From Acidobacteriota bacterium (GTDB lineage: Bacteria; Acidobacteriota; Terriglobia; Acidiferrales; UBA7541), in contig JABCZN010000008.1 of assembly GCA_013289665.1 (NCBI GenBank), positions 62,001 through 126,000 on the forward strand: a DNA stretch of 64,000 bases, read 5' to 3'. Shown here piece after piece: positions 18,624 through 26,925 of this stretch. Each line of letters opens with the position of its first letter. Position 1 is the stretch's first letter. The position numbers and the translations under genes were made by a program. Below the pieces are notes generated by a model. It searched no databases and was not told where the DNA came from. It saw only the letters and a program-made list of their open reading frames with translations.

Positions 18624-20435
18624 TTACTTCTTTCCCTTTGCTGGCTTCGCCTTTTTTCCCTTTGCTCGCTTCGCCTCCTTAGCGGGTAGGGCAGCAGGTA
18701 TCGTAGGTCCTTCATCAACTGAGGCGGTTAGCGGCAACTGCTCTGCAACAGGTCCAAGTGCGCGTTGGGCTTTCTTAAAAGTCACATTGACAGTAGGTGG
18801 ATAGTCTATGCGTTTACCTGCCAGAAGCTCTTCGATAGTAAGGATTTGCAGTCGAGGATGTTTTCCCCACGAAGATTTATAAAAGTCCGCTTCAGTAGCT
18901 TCACTCAACATAGGTTTTGTGGGTTCTACGAGAGTGAGCAACACGCCAATCTCAGCTTTTTCACGTTCAATCACGCCTCGTAAATCGCGCACATCTTTCG
19001 CTGAGACGTGACCTGATTTGACCGATAAGATGATTTTCTTAGTCTTGCCATTCTCTTGGTCGTGAAAGAAGAGCCTTCCGTCGATTCCCTTGTCAGCACC
19101 TTTCTTTTGCTCGGTCGGACGTGCTCCCACAAGTCCAAGTGCCCACCACTGAAACTGGTATGGGTCTTCTCCTGCAAGTTCGGCTGCATCTCGAAGAGTC
19201 GCTGGCTCACCTATGACTTGATACGTTTTTACGACATCAGGGCCAAATCTCGTGAGGAGCCTGTTCTTAATCAACCCCATTGCCAGGTGAGTGATGTCGA
19301 TGCCAATCCACTGTCTTTCTAACCGCTGAGCAACAGTGGTCATTGTGCCGCATCCACAAAAAGGGTCTAAAACAACATCTCCTTTTTCTGAACTGGAACG
19401 TATGATTCTCTCCAATAATCCCTCTGGTTTTTGGGTCGGATAACCCAACCGTTCCTGGTCTTGCGGAGAGAGCCATCTAACATCAGCATCAATACCTTGG
19501 TCCATTCCGAACACAGTTCCTTCGGTGTAGGGTTGAAATGCCCAAATATCTGGAATGGCCTGACCATCTTCTGGCTTCAAGTATTTCTCATAAATAGGCC
19601 ACGCTTGAGTGCGGTCAATCTTGATTCTTCCCAACTTCAACAGCAGGTCTAACTTTTCATGCTGCCCAAGTTCAGAAATATCCTCGTCTATGTCTTCTAA
19701 CAAATCGCCGGGTATTGCCCAATGCCTCCCCTTCGCTGTAGGGTCAAATCCCTGCCAAGGCAATCCTGATTCACCGCCCCTCCGTCCTGACCCTGTGAGA
19801 ACATTCCCGTAATAGTTTGTCTTCCAACCGAGTGCATCGTGGACAAAGTACGCTTCGACGTGTTTCCGCATGTACGGCTTTTTCAGGCTCGTCCATTTAT
19901 ACGCATCTGTTTTTGAATAGAAGAGAATCGTGTCGTGAATAGGCGCAAATCGTTGGCTCTTTCCATGTGCCCCTGTTCTGCGCCAAATGATCTCGCTCCG
20001 AAAGTTGTAGGGCTCGAATACAGCATCCATAAGCAACTTGAGATAGTGGCTTGCAGTCGGGTCGCAATGGAGATAAATACTCGCCGTTGCTTTCATCACG
20101 CGCTTCAACTCAACCAAACGCGGAGCCATCATTGTGAGATACGCAAGCATATCGTTCGTACCGAGGAAACCACGGAACGCTTGCATTACCTCTGAGACCT
20201 TCCCCCCTTGTTCAACAACCTCCTCATATTCACGAGCGGTGGCTTGGTTCCATGACCAAGTATCTTCGAACGCCTTGATCTGAGAAGCAGCAGCCGTTCC
20301 GTCTTTCTCAGCAAAGAGCACGTTGTAGTCTTGGTTCGACTTGAATGGTGGGTCCAAATAAACTAGATCGACGCTTTCATCATCTACGTGCAATCCGAGA
20401 ACTTCCAAGTTATTGCCGTAATAGAGATAGTTCAT
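18624..20435 (-). CDS. DNA methyltransferase fused to an Mrr-like nuclease domain
   Basis: 603 residues from the ATG at 20435; a TTG at 20468 would add 11 residues. The catalytic motif DPPF (residues 28-31) comes before the SAM-binding motif DPFCGCGT (about 358-366), the order of beta-class amino-methyltransferases. A WxxSP-free target-recognition part lies between. At about 440-530 is a second domain with GIDGRLFF, ILSVKSG and AKDVRDLRG, matching the D...xVK layout of Mrr-type PD-(D/E)xK nucleases. The tail is Lys/Ala rich. One chain could therefore modify and cut DNA, or the second domain may only bind DNA. It is the main cargo of the element. Confidence 0.85.
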   Translation of the reverse strand: MNYLYYGNNLEVLGLHVDDESVDLVYLDPPFKSNQDYNVLFAEKDGTAAASQIKAFEDTWSWNQATAREYEEVVEQGGKVSEVMQAFRGFLGTNDMLAYLTMMAPRLVELKRVMKATASIYLHCDPTASHYLKLLMDAVFEPYNFRSEIIWRRTGAHGKSQRFAPIHDTILFYSKTDAYKWTSLKKPYMRKHVEAYFVHDALGWKTNYYGNVLTGSGRRGGESGLPWQGFDPTAKGRHWAIPGDLLEDIDEDISELGQHEKLDLLLKLGRIKIDRTQAWPIYEKYLKPEDGQAIPDIWAFQPYTEGTVFGMDQGIDADVRWLSPQDQERLGYPTQKPEGLLERIIRSSSEKGDVVLDPFCGCGTMTTVAQRLERQWIGIDITHLAMGLIKNRLLTRFGPDVVKTYQVIGEPATLRDAAELAGEDPYQFQWWALGLVGARPTEQKKGADKGIDGRLFFHDQENGKTKKIILSVKSGHVSAKDVRDLRGVIEREKAEIGVLLTLVEPTKPMLSEATEADFYKSSWGKHPRLQILTIEELLAGKRIDYPPTVNVTFKKAQRALGPVAEQLPLTASVDEGPTIPAALPAKEAKRAKGKKAKPAKGKK

Positions 20436-20485
20436 CAGCAAAGAGTTTATCCGTACACCTACCGCCAATCAATCCCAATCCGGGA

Positions 20486-21313
20486 TTAATTTGCTTCGGA
20501 AGCGTATGTGGAAAGGCCAGCCGGAGAATATGGGATTTGTGCAGAGAATCCCGAATGCATAAGAATTACCGTGTGATGTGTTCCGCTCTGCAAGGAATCT
20601 CGATACACAATGCATCCTATGAGCCAAAAGAAATGGCGATTAGCTACGCTCTGCGCAGTTCCTTGTATCGAAGCACCGCCAGTTTGGATGGTAGATTTTG
20701 GCATGATGAAATAAGTTTGCTTGCTCTCATAGGAAATGTTCTCTCCCGCTGCTTGACAAGAAACAGTTTTCCAATTTTCAGGCGGAATATCTTCATCGGT
20801 GAAAAATGCTACCAGTGTGAATGGGGAAACACGGACTGCTGGAGTATTCCCGGAATTCTCCAAGACCACAGAAGCGGAAGAAGACACTACGACGCGACCT
20901 TCGTGCCCCTCAGCTACATCTGGAGATATATTAACGCCGTTGATTCTAAACGAGTCTTTTGCAATCCCTACCCAGGGTCGTTGACTGGCAATCAAGGTGT
21001 CGTGCGCTGTGTCGGCGGCGTTTTTAGCAGCGTCAGCAGCTTTCTTGTTGGCACAATACATGAGTCCAGTGATGATGGTATAAACGAAAAGCAAAATCGC
21101 TCCAATTTTTGTCCACAGAAGTTGGCTATTTTGCCTGGTATTACTCTCATGCTGCTCGGCCTTAAATTCGTTTTTAAGACTATCGACAAGGTCTATCTGC
21201 ACGCCGGGTTCAACGTAAACATGGCGGTTGGTATTTTCTTTTTTGGGGCGGTTCTCTTTTGGTGCGGCAGTGTGTTGGTGTTGCTGGTGTTTAGATTTCT
21301 TCCCGTTTGACAT
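20486..21313 (-). CDS. Hypothetical membrane-anchored protein
   Basis: 275 residues. A basic, His/Gln-rich N-terminal tail (1-30) is followed by a region of about 35 residues and one membrane helix at about 66-88 (KIGAILLFVYTIITGLMY). An Ala-rich helix with AADTAHDTLIASQRPWVG comes next, then a beta-rich domain to the end. The ASQRPW motif just after a helix is common in small one-helix proteins of unknown function. The gene ends about 50 bases before the methyltransferase start on the same strand, so the two may be co-transcribed; a role with the methyltransferase is only a guess. Confidence 0.65.
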   Translation of the reverse strand: MSNGKKSKHQQHQHTAAPKENRPKKENTNRHVYVEPGVQIDLVDSLKNEFKAEQHESNTRQNSQLLWTKIGAILLFVYTIITGLMYCANKKAADAAKNAADTAHDTLIASQRPWVGIAKDSFRINGVNISPDVAEGHEGRVVVSSSASVVLENSGNTPAVRVSPFTLVAFFTDEDIPPENWKTVSCQAAGENISYESKQTYFIMPKSTIQTGGASIQGTAQSVANRHFFWLIGCIVYRDSLQSGTHHTVILMHSGFSAQIPYSPAGLSTYASEAN

Positions 21314-21529
21314 AGACTCTTTAGGTTCGAGGCATGATTGGCCAGACTCTTGATCCTATCACGTACCCTTTTGACAGGCGTGCCGATAAGCCGTCCAGAT
21401 ACCTTCACTTATGTTTGGGTTTGGACTTCTCTTCCTCATCTCTGATCGTGTAAGACGCATACATATAATGGTCAACATTTGGGTCAGTGCCAGGACATTT
21501 ACCATCAGGCGTGTCGCAGAAAAACATGA

Positions 21530-21745
21530 CTCCTGGACGGCGCTCTTGAACTGAGCGGTCACAATGACGGGGGCGAGCAGTTCACCCCGACAACGTGGCA
21601 CGGGAAAGTGCTCTACGGGGCCTTCAACTTCCGAACGACGCAGAACGGGGCGAAGGTCTACGGCTTGATAGGGATGGATGTACTTGTCCAATACAAGTCA
21701 GTCCAGTTCGACTTTAAGAATCACACCCTGACGCTCGCCGAGTAA
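21530..21745 (+). pseudogene. C-terminal fragment, probably of a retropepsin-like aspartic protease
   Basis: Open frame of 71 codons after a TGA at 21527-21529, without a normal start codon. It ends with GLIGMDVLVQYKSVQFDF and NHTLTLAE, which resembles the closing G(I/L)LGMD-x-L...DF strand pair of retropepsin-type proteases. The N-terminal half with the DTG or DSG motif is missing, so it would be inactive. A strong terminator follows at once, which fits the 3' end of a former gene. The family is inferred from one motif. Confidence 0.35.
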
Positions 21746-21767
21746 AAGAAAGCTCCAGAAACAAATC

Positions 21768-21804
21768 AACCCCATTCAGCTTAACGGCTGGATGGGGTTT
21801 TTTA
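21768..21804 (+). terminator. Rho-independent terminator
   Basis: An 11-bp stem (CCCCATTCAGC with GCTGGATGGGG, one G-T pair) with a 6-base loop, then TTTTTT. It closes the gene fragment that ends at 21745 and isolates it from the gene starting at 21840. Confidence 0.85.
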
Positions 21805-21839
21805 TTGGCAAGCTGATAGAATCGCATACAAGGAAGCGC

Positions 21840-22169
21840 ATGGCGCACGCAATCAGCCACGGTGAAGCATTGAAGCTGTTCCAACGCTGGAAGGAACTTG
21901 CCGTCCGCGTGATAGCTGGCTTCGTGTATCCAAACTGTTTCCACGGACAGTTTGATGGCGTAGTCGTTGCAGTGGAACAGAACCTCTTAGTAGTCGGCGC
22001 AAGCGACGGTAAAAACACCAGCCTTCAGATTGACATAAGCAAGTGCGACTTTGTTTTTCCAGATGTCAAGGGAGACTCGGACGCTTGGATAGACGCCGAA
22101 AACCCTATGATGCTTATGTTCCCTTCTGGAGTCCATTGCACCTTAATAGCGTCCACGCTGACTAACTAA
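21840..22169 (+). CDS. Hypothetical small protein
   Basis: 109 residues from the ATG at 21840, chosen over the upstream ATG at 21792 because that one lies inside the terminator and because AAGGAAG stands just before 21840. The product begins MAHAISHGEALKLFQRW, a helix, then has beta-strands (VRVIAGFVY, FDGVVVAVEQNLLVVG) and ends hydrophobic. No known domain, signal peptide or membrane helix. It is in the cargo part of the element, upstream of another small gene on the same strand. Confidence 0.5.
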   Translation: MAHAISHGEALKLFQRWKELAVRVIAGFVYPNCFHGQFDGVVVAVEQNLLVVGASDGKNTSLQIDISKCDFVFPDVKGDSDAWIDAENPMMLMFPSGVHCTLIASTLTN

Positions 22170-22221
22170 AATCCAGCCGCGTGCCGACTTGATATAGTTA
22201 TGGATGGGAGGTCAAACACCT

Positions 22222-22527
22222 ATGGATCAAAACGAAGCTCAAAAGACGTTCATGGAACACGTCAAGTTTGTGCAGGAGCTATTGGAAAAGTTGGTTGACG
22301 AACTCGACCCCGGAGCAAAGGTAGTGTTTTGGGACAACAATCCGGGCATGAAGCTGGAGATAGTTGTCGAGGACGCAGCCGGAAACCGACTCTACACTGA
22401 GCCTCAGGGGAAAGACATCCAGATAGATTATGAGGACCTGTACGACAAGCGCAAGCAGCCAGAAGCCCTGAAAGCGATCCTGAGGTCTTGGGGAGCCGGG
22501 AAGTCCAAGGCGAAATCTGCGACGTAG
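22222..22527 (+). CDS. Hypothetical small acidic protein
   Basis: 101 residues from the ATG at 22222, with GGGAGG about ten bases upstream. The N-terminus is a long amphipathic helix (EHVKFVQELLEKLVDEL), the centre has strands (AKVVFWDNN, KLEIVVED) and the tail is basic (KSKAKSAT). No recognised family. It lies 52 bases after 22169 and is the last gene before the right attachment repeat; small genes at this spot in such elements are often regulators or anti-defence factors, but nothing here proves that. Confidence 0.55.
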   Translation: MDQNEAQKTFMEHVKFVQELLEKLVDELDPGAKVVFWDNNPGMKLEIVVEDAAGNRLYTEPQGKDIQIDYEDLYDKRKQPEALKAILRSWGAGKSKAKSAT

Positions 22528-22780
22528 GCTTGGTAGATTATCTGTTATAACGACTATCGTTGCCTCAAGGATATGCCCGTGGAGGGCCTTGCCGGTCAAT
22601 ATGAGAGGCTTTCTGGCTCGGCAAGGGTGTGGAGTGCTGAAAACCGGGAAACGTGCTATAAAGGCCACAAATGAGCCTTGATTCGCCAATCCGTCGCTCC
22701 CTGCCCTCTTGGGCTTCAATCTGGACCAAAGCCCGGTTTCTGGACCAAGAGGTTTCAAATCCCCTTTATTTAAGCGGGTT

Positions 22781-22805
22781 TGGTAGGGGCGGTGGGGATC
22801 GAACC
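22781..22805. repeat. Right copy of the 25-bp attachment repeat
   Basis: Identical to 17109-17133. On the minus strand it reads as a T-loop, T-stem half, acceptor half and CCA. The five bases before its T-loop (ATGGG) pair better with CCCAC than those of the left copy, so this copy is nearer to the original tRNA, but no complete tRNA cloverleaf continues into the right flank. Confidence 0.75.
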
Positions 22806-22957
22806 CATGTCCGAAACTTGGGAAATTAAGAAAAAAATCCAAACGCTTAGAGTGACGACGTTTTTTCCCGCTACCGAGGCAAAACGATCTGGTAATGGGC
22901 ACCCGGTTGCCGTTGCTTGTCGTAGATGCGAAATTTGTGAGCGACGACTCAACATGA

Positions 22958-23179
22958 CCCTATACGCTGAAGATCCGTAACAAACAGACAGGCGAAATCA
23001 TCCGGACTCACGCGTTCCAGTGGATCAAGCATCCGTCTCAATTGAGACGATCAAAATTGGTGGTCATCGGAGCCAAAACAAAAACTAGCGAAAAATTTGG
23101 CGTGACAAAAATATCGGCTCTCTGGCCGAGTACCTTTTGGGGCGATGGGCCAAATATGATTCCCAACCCCTTCACGTGA
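22958..23179 (+). pseudogene. Possible 5'-truncated gene remnant beside the element end
   Basis: A plus-strand frame of 73 codons follows a TGA and has no usual start codon at its head. It reads like real protein: LKIRNKQTGEIIRTHAFQW early, and TKISALWPSTFWGDG late. It begins about 150 bases from the right attachment repeat, so the missing 5' part may have been lost when an element inserted or was deleted. I recognise no family. Confidence 0.25.
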
Positions 23180-23280
23180 TAAGGAGGGGCAATATTTTGG
23201 TCTCAGAGGCCTGGACTCGTGAAGGGCAACGGCCGGTATCAGCTAGGGATCGCCGTTCTCGATTAAGTGACCTTTTCAGT

Positions 23281-24597
23281 TTAGGAAAGCCCACTCTCCT
23301 TTAACGGTATTGGAATTGAGAATTGTGCCGGAAGCATTGGCCCCTTTAACCATGGGAGTTGCTTGCCGTCCAGCCCCACCTTGAGATATTTCCTTTTCCT
23401 ACTCCTCCCTCTGGAGCAGGAGGGATTGGCGCATGTGAGGAACCAATGTTCAGGTTCGATCTTGCTCGCAGAGCAATGGCTTGCCCACATTGGCCTGCCA
23501 CAGCAACGCATACGGACGGGGCACTCCCGCAAGCGTTGCCCTGGCTGCATAGAGGCGGGGCTCAGGAACTTTTTCTTGGCAAGGTCAAAGTAAAAGGTTG
23601 CGGGTCGATGATGCCGGCGCCCCCCTTTAACACAAACCAAACGCACTACATTCGCGCTATGGGGAGTTGATCGACGTCCATGCCATTTAGTTCCGGTCAG
23701 CGTGAGGAAATTCCCGCACTGCGGACAGACACGCGCCCCTTTGGGGAGGGATTGCCTTGGAACAGCCGCCCTGAGCGTCTCTACTCGTCTTCCTTTGACG
23801 TCAACGAAATAGGAAATCAGGCATCTTGAGCAGTGAAGACGCCAACGTTTCGTCCCCCGTTTATCGGCTTTCAAAGGCTCTTCACACTTGGAGCACTTCT
23901 CCACAACTTCAACCCAGCGCTGAATTCTGTCTTTGGCGAGCATTTCCTGCAGCCGGGTGCGCTCGAACGGTAGGAGATCCCAACCCCAAGAGCGGATGTG
24001 CGGTAATTGGATTTTGCGCCCGTCGTAGTCCGTGACGATCTCTCTGGCCTTGTGAGGCTTTACTGTAGTTCCCACACACCGCCATTTCCATAAAGACCCG
24101 AAGATGGGATGGCCCTTGTCCCTGCCGATTGACGCCATGTCCCGCCCACAGACCTCACAGAGCGGCCGGCTCACACCGAGGTTCTTTGTTGGTTTGATAC
24201 GGTGAGAAGGTCTCTGAATTTGAGCGCCACGGTCATCGGTCCAGATCCTCGGGGAATCGCAACTCTTACTTCGTCCGGCAGCACAGCGCCAAGCGTAAAA
24301 GGTTTTCCCGTCATCGATCTTGCGATCAACACGTTGCATTCGCGCCCCACACTTCCTACATCGCGGAGGAGCGAAAGGTAGCCTTTGCCAAGGTTCTCGG
24401 ACACCGCCGAGCTGCTCTGTCTCACGGTTTTTCGCGAAGCTTCCCAAGACGGTAAAGTACCACTGCCTCAGCGGAGACTTGCCGTCGAACACTCTCGACC
24501 ACGTGCGCCTTGAAACGTCCGTCTTCTCTTCGAGTTGCTTAAATGTACAGCCGGACATCTCGAGCAGCTTTTTCAGTCGGGCTAAGGAATCCATCAA
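23281..24597 (-). CDS. HTH protein with five tandem zinc-ribbon-like modules
   Basis: 438 residues. The N-terminus (about 4-60) is a Cro/C1-like helix-turn-helix (TFKQLEEKTDVSRRTWSRVF). Then come five spaced modules, each opening with a Cys pair and closing with another Cys or pair: Cys80/83-Cys105/113, Cys147/150-Cys174, Cys235/238-Cys256/259, Cys291/294-Cys322, and Cys365/366-Cys389/394. Most modules end with a DxxGxx(I/V/L) strand, so they look like copies of one unit. Arg and Lys are abundant. I infer a nucleic-acid-binding protein, perhaps a regulator. I know no named family with this layout. It is divergent from the Rep-like gene at 24930. Confidence 0.7.
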   Translation of the reverse strand: MMDSLARLKKLLEMSGCTFKQLEEKTDVSRRTWSRVFDGKSPLRQWYFTVLGSFAKNRETEQLGGVREPWQRLPFAPPRCRKCGARMQRVDRKIDDGKTFYAWRCAAGRSKSCDSPRIWTDDRGAQIQRPSHRIKPTKNLGVSRPLCEVCGRDMASIGRDKGHPIFGSLWKWRCVGTTVKPHKAREIVTDYDGRKIQLPHIRSWGWDLLPFERTRLQEMLAKDRIQRWVEVVEKCSKCEEPLKADKRGTKRWRLHCSRCLISYFVDVKGRRVETLRAAVPRQSLPKGARVCPQCGNFLTLTGTKWHGRRSTPHSANVVRLVCVKGGRRHHRPATFYFDLAKKKFLSPASMQPGQRLRECPVRMRCCGRPMWASHCSASKIEPEHWFLTCANPSCSRGRSRKRKYLKVGLDGKQLPWLKGPMLPAQFSIPIPLKESGLS

Positions 24598-24878
24598 AAG
24601 CTCACAAGAAAAAGCTTCCGCAACTTCGAGTTCCTATCACGGTCCAGCTTCTAACGAAACAGCAAGCGACAAACTTCGCAGCCATCCTTGTCAAGGTGTC
24701 CGCCACTCGCGTACCGCCTTGCTAGTCGCGGGGTCCCAGACCTTCGCTAGTTCGGCAAAACACGGCCAATTTCGCAGCGATTTGTTTCGCCGGAAACAAT
24801 AGAGTTTCAATCAGCCTCGTTCTACAGAAATTTTCCACGACACCCCAACTGACCGAAATCCATAGCTGCAAAATGCAA

Positions 24879-24904
24879 AAGCCGCGAGCGCCAACTCGCG
24901 GCTT
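24879..24904 (+). promoter_or_regulatory. Perfect hairpin ahead of the Rep-like gene
   Basis: A 10-bp perfect stem (AAGCCGCGAG with CTCGCGGCTT) and a 6-base loop. It ends 25 bases before the ATG at 24930 and is not followed by a T run, so it fits a leader structure or protein-binding site better than a terminator. Confidence 0.6.
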
Positions 24905-24929
24905 GAGAAACTTAAGGAGAACATCAGCT

Positions 24930-26024
24930 ATGAAGGACAATACCACTTCGACATCAGAAATTCAATCTGCAGCCATTTGTACCTCAGCCGCACCAGAGTT
25001 GAGCAAAGCCACGGGCCGGCCGCAGTTGCGAGTGCGCACAGACCTGCAGTTGTTCGTGCCCGCTTGGCTGTGCGACTTCTTACCATCGCTCAAAGGCGCT
25101 GCCCTCCCCATCTTTGTTTCTTACGTGTCGAAAGCAGACAAGGAAAGCTATGCGTCGCCATCCGTAGCACTGCTCTCCAAGGAATCAGGATACGGGGAAG
25201 GCGCGGTTCGGTCTGCGCGGGCATTGTTGATCGGGATGGGTCTATTGCACCCGATCGATCAGAAACGACAAAAAGGAAGATACGACACCCAGATTTTCAA
25301 AGTTGCCTTGAACAGACCGGAAGAAAACCTGCACGGAGCCGCTACTACCGTGCGGCATTTACCGCACGGCGGTGAAAGCGGTGCGGTACTTCAGACTTCT
25401 ACTACTACTACCGACTACGCTAACGAAGGGAGTCCTGACGAGTCTCTACAAAACCCTCTTCTCCCAGGAGGGGAGAGGGGTGCTCTTGGGGAGAGAGAAG
25501 CTGTTGGGGAAAGGGATGCTGTTGGGGTGAGAGATGCTGTTGGGCTCACCAACGCTGAACTAGGTAGTAGTAGTAATAGGGGTAAAAGGGGGTTCGGGGG
25601 GAAAAGGGGAATTCTACCTGCAAAAAAGAGAGAAACCAGCATACGGGAAGCTTACGAGAAAGACGTGTCGGAGCAAAGTCTTTCTGACTTTCTAAAACAA
25701 TCGGATTCTCACGCGCGCGACGGTTGGGCGGAGAGTTGGCGAACGTTCAACGAGCTTTTTCCCGGCTTTAACAAGGATATGAGCCACGTTTCGTGGAGTT
25801 TTGGATGTCTGCTACTAGTCATGATTGACCAGTACGCCGACAGAATCCGGTCCAGAAGTCTTAAACGCGGTTTCTTTTGTTGCAAAGTCATCGATGAGGC
25901 GATGGAAGATGGCATTCGGTACGATCCTGATTTTCAGGAGATGAGACGACTTTTACGAAAGAAAGAAACGAGTGACGAGGACCATGCGGCACCGAGTCTC
26001 AATTGGGACACTCGCGGTGCTTAG
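24930..26024 (+). CDS. Replication-initiator-like winged-helix protein
   Basis: 364 residues from the ATG at 24930, with AAGGAGA upstream. Residues about 35-125 form a winged-helix domain of the type found in plasmid and phage initiators (LQLFVPAWLCDFLPSLKGAA, SPSVALLSKESGYGEGAVRSARALLIGMGLL). A low-complexity linker follows with four 6-residue repeats (ALGERE/AVGERD/AVGVRD/AVGLTN). The C-terminal 100 residues are helical. No primase or HUH motif is visible, so I read it as a DNA-binding initiator or regulator. It heads a same-strand set with two small HTH genes and the integrase. Confidence 0.6.
   Translation: MKDNTTSTSEIQSAAICTSAAPELSKATGRPQLRVRTDLQLFVPAWLCDFLPSLKGAALPIFVSYVSKADKESYASPSVALLSKESGYGEGAVRSARALLIGMGLLHPIDQKRQKGRYDTQIFKVALNRPEENLHGAATTVRHLPHGGESGAVLQTSTTTTDYANEGSPDESLQNPLLPGGERGALGEREAVGERDAVGVRDAVGLTNAELGSSSNRGKRGFGGKRGILPAKKRETSIREAYEKDVSEQSLSDFLKQSDSHARDGWAESWRTFNELFPGFNKDMSHVSWSFGCLLLVMIDQYADRIRSRSLKRGFFCCKVIDEAMEDGIRYDPDFQEMRRLLRKKETSDEDHAAPSLNWDTRGA
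25482..25553 (+). repeat. Four 18-bp tandem repeats inside the Rep-like gene
   Basis: Four units of GCTGTTGGGGAGAGAGAT type lie head to tail, in frame, coding for Ala-(Leu/Val)-Gly-x-x-x. The third base varies little, so the copies are recent. This is an in-frame length-variable linker, or an iteron-like array. Confidence 0.75.
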
Positions 26025-26043
26025 AAGCGGAACGCGGCAAGTT

Positions 26044-26400
26044 ATGCCAGAACTCCCCGCAGAACACTACTACTGTCGGGCCTGTGGGCGGGAATTGGCC
26101 GATGGCCGCCGCTTGTTCCATGCTGAGTGCTTGAAAGCTGACAAGAGGCGACGTACACGTGAGGTGCGCCGACTTGAGCAAGAGCGGTTCCAAAAACGGC
26201 TTGCGCATCTCTGCTGTCCGAACTGCGGAGTTAGTTTGAGGACTGCCCCACGACTACCCTGTGAAACTTCACGCGGCCACTCAGAGCCACAGAATCAGGG
26301 GAGGTCGAGTGGGAAGCCCGGGAGAAGCGTGGCGGAGGGCGTAGAGCCACAGCGGGCAATTTCGGGAATTACTGGCGAGGGCCGGAATGTCGGTTCTTGA
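26044..26400 (+). CDS. Small zinc-ribbon protein
   Basis: 118 residues from the ATG at 26044, only 19 bases after the Rep-like stop codon, so co-transcribed. The N-terminus holds a zinc site (Cys11-x2-Cys14, His26, Cys29 in YYCRACGREL and LFHAECLK), then a basic helix (RRRTREVRRLEQERFQKR), then a second Cys pair CCPNCG at about 57-61. The last 50 residues are polar and look disordered. Likely a nucleic-acid-binding accessory factor of the element. No named family. Confidence 0.5.
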   Translation: MPELPAEHYYCRACGRELADGRRLFHAECLKADKRRRTREVRRLEQERFQKRLAHLCCPNCGVSLRTAPRLPCETSRGHSEPQNQGRSSGKPGRSVAEGVEPQRAISGITGEGRNVGS

Positions 26401-26585
26401 AAATACGCATCTGCTGACACCCTTTGAGGCACCAGGCATGGCAAGGTAATTCTACCACCCTGCCGGCGACCTGGGGCCTGTTAGATGGCGACTGACGGTA
26501 AGCGTAACCGGCAGTCGCTGGCAAGGACGGTCGATTCAGTGGCTTTGGAGCACCGTTGCACAGGGTTTGCACGGAAGGGTTGAAC

Positions 26586-26861
26586 ATGACGAAGACGAAA
26601 ACCAAAAAAGTCCAACAAAGCTTGACCGCGATTCCTGCTGTAACATCCGACCAAGCGTCGGCGTCCACGCCCTCAATCCTGCTCACGCCCGAAGAACTCG
26701 CTCAACGTCTCGCTGTCCGGCCGAGTTGGATTCGTGAAAAAACGCGGGTGCGCGCACGAGTGCGAGACAGAGATCCGTTGCCCGTCGTGCGGCTCGGAAA
26801 GTACACGCGATTTTCGTGGCCGGCTGTTGAAGCGTGGCTGGCGAGGCAAGGCAGCAGTTAA
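26586..26861 (+). CDS. Excisionase-like HTH protein
   Basis: 91 residues from the ATG at 26586. The centre is a MerR/HTH_17-type fold: LLTPEELAQRLAVRPSWIRE, then a wing with LPVVRLGKYTRFSWPAVEAWL. This is the typical layout of excisionases (Xis) and of AlpA-like regulators of integrated elements. It lies upstream of a second HTH gene and the integrase on the same strand, so a role in controlling integration direction is likely. Confidence 0.7.
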   Translation: MTKTKTKKVQQSLTAIPAVTSDQASASTPSILLTPEELAQRLAVRPSWIREKTRVRARVRDRDPLPVVRLGKYTRFSWPAVEAWLARQGSS

Positions 26862-26925
26862 GAGAGTGAAAGGTGAAAAAGGAGATCCTTGACATCGATT
26901 CGGAAAAGTCCTAGACCTATGACCC

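Larger units (their letters stand above)
17109..22805. mobile_element. Nested integrative element of about 5.7 kb
   Basis: The element is framed by the 25-bp direct repeats at 17109-17133 and 22781-22805. Contents in order: a frameshifted tyrosine integrase, a bidirectional terminator, a methyltransferase/nuclease fusion, a membrane protein, a gene fragment, and two small genes. Base composition is visibly more A+T rich than the chromosome to the right. No replication or transfer gene is present, so it is a simple integrase-borne island. The broken integrase suggests it can no longer excise by itself. The rest of the target tRNA is not seen at either end. Confidence 0.7.

Noticed and set aside
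22781..23160. Possible tmRNA on the minus strand at the right repeat
   Set aside because: The 3' end would fit, but no complementary 5' end, no tag frame and no pseudoknot-like stretch were found in the next 380 bases.
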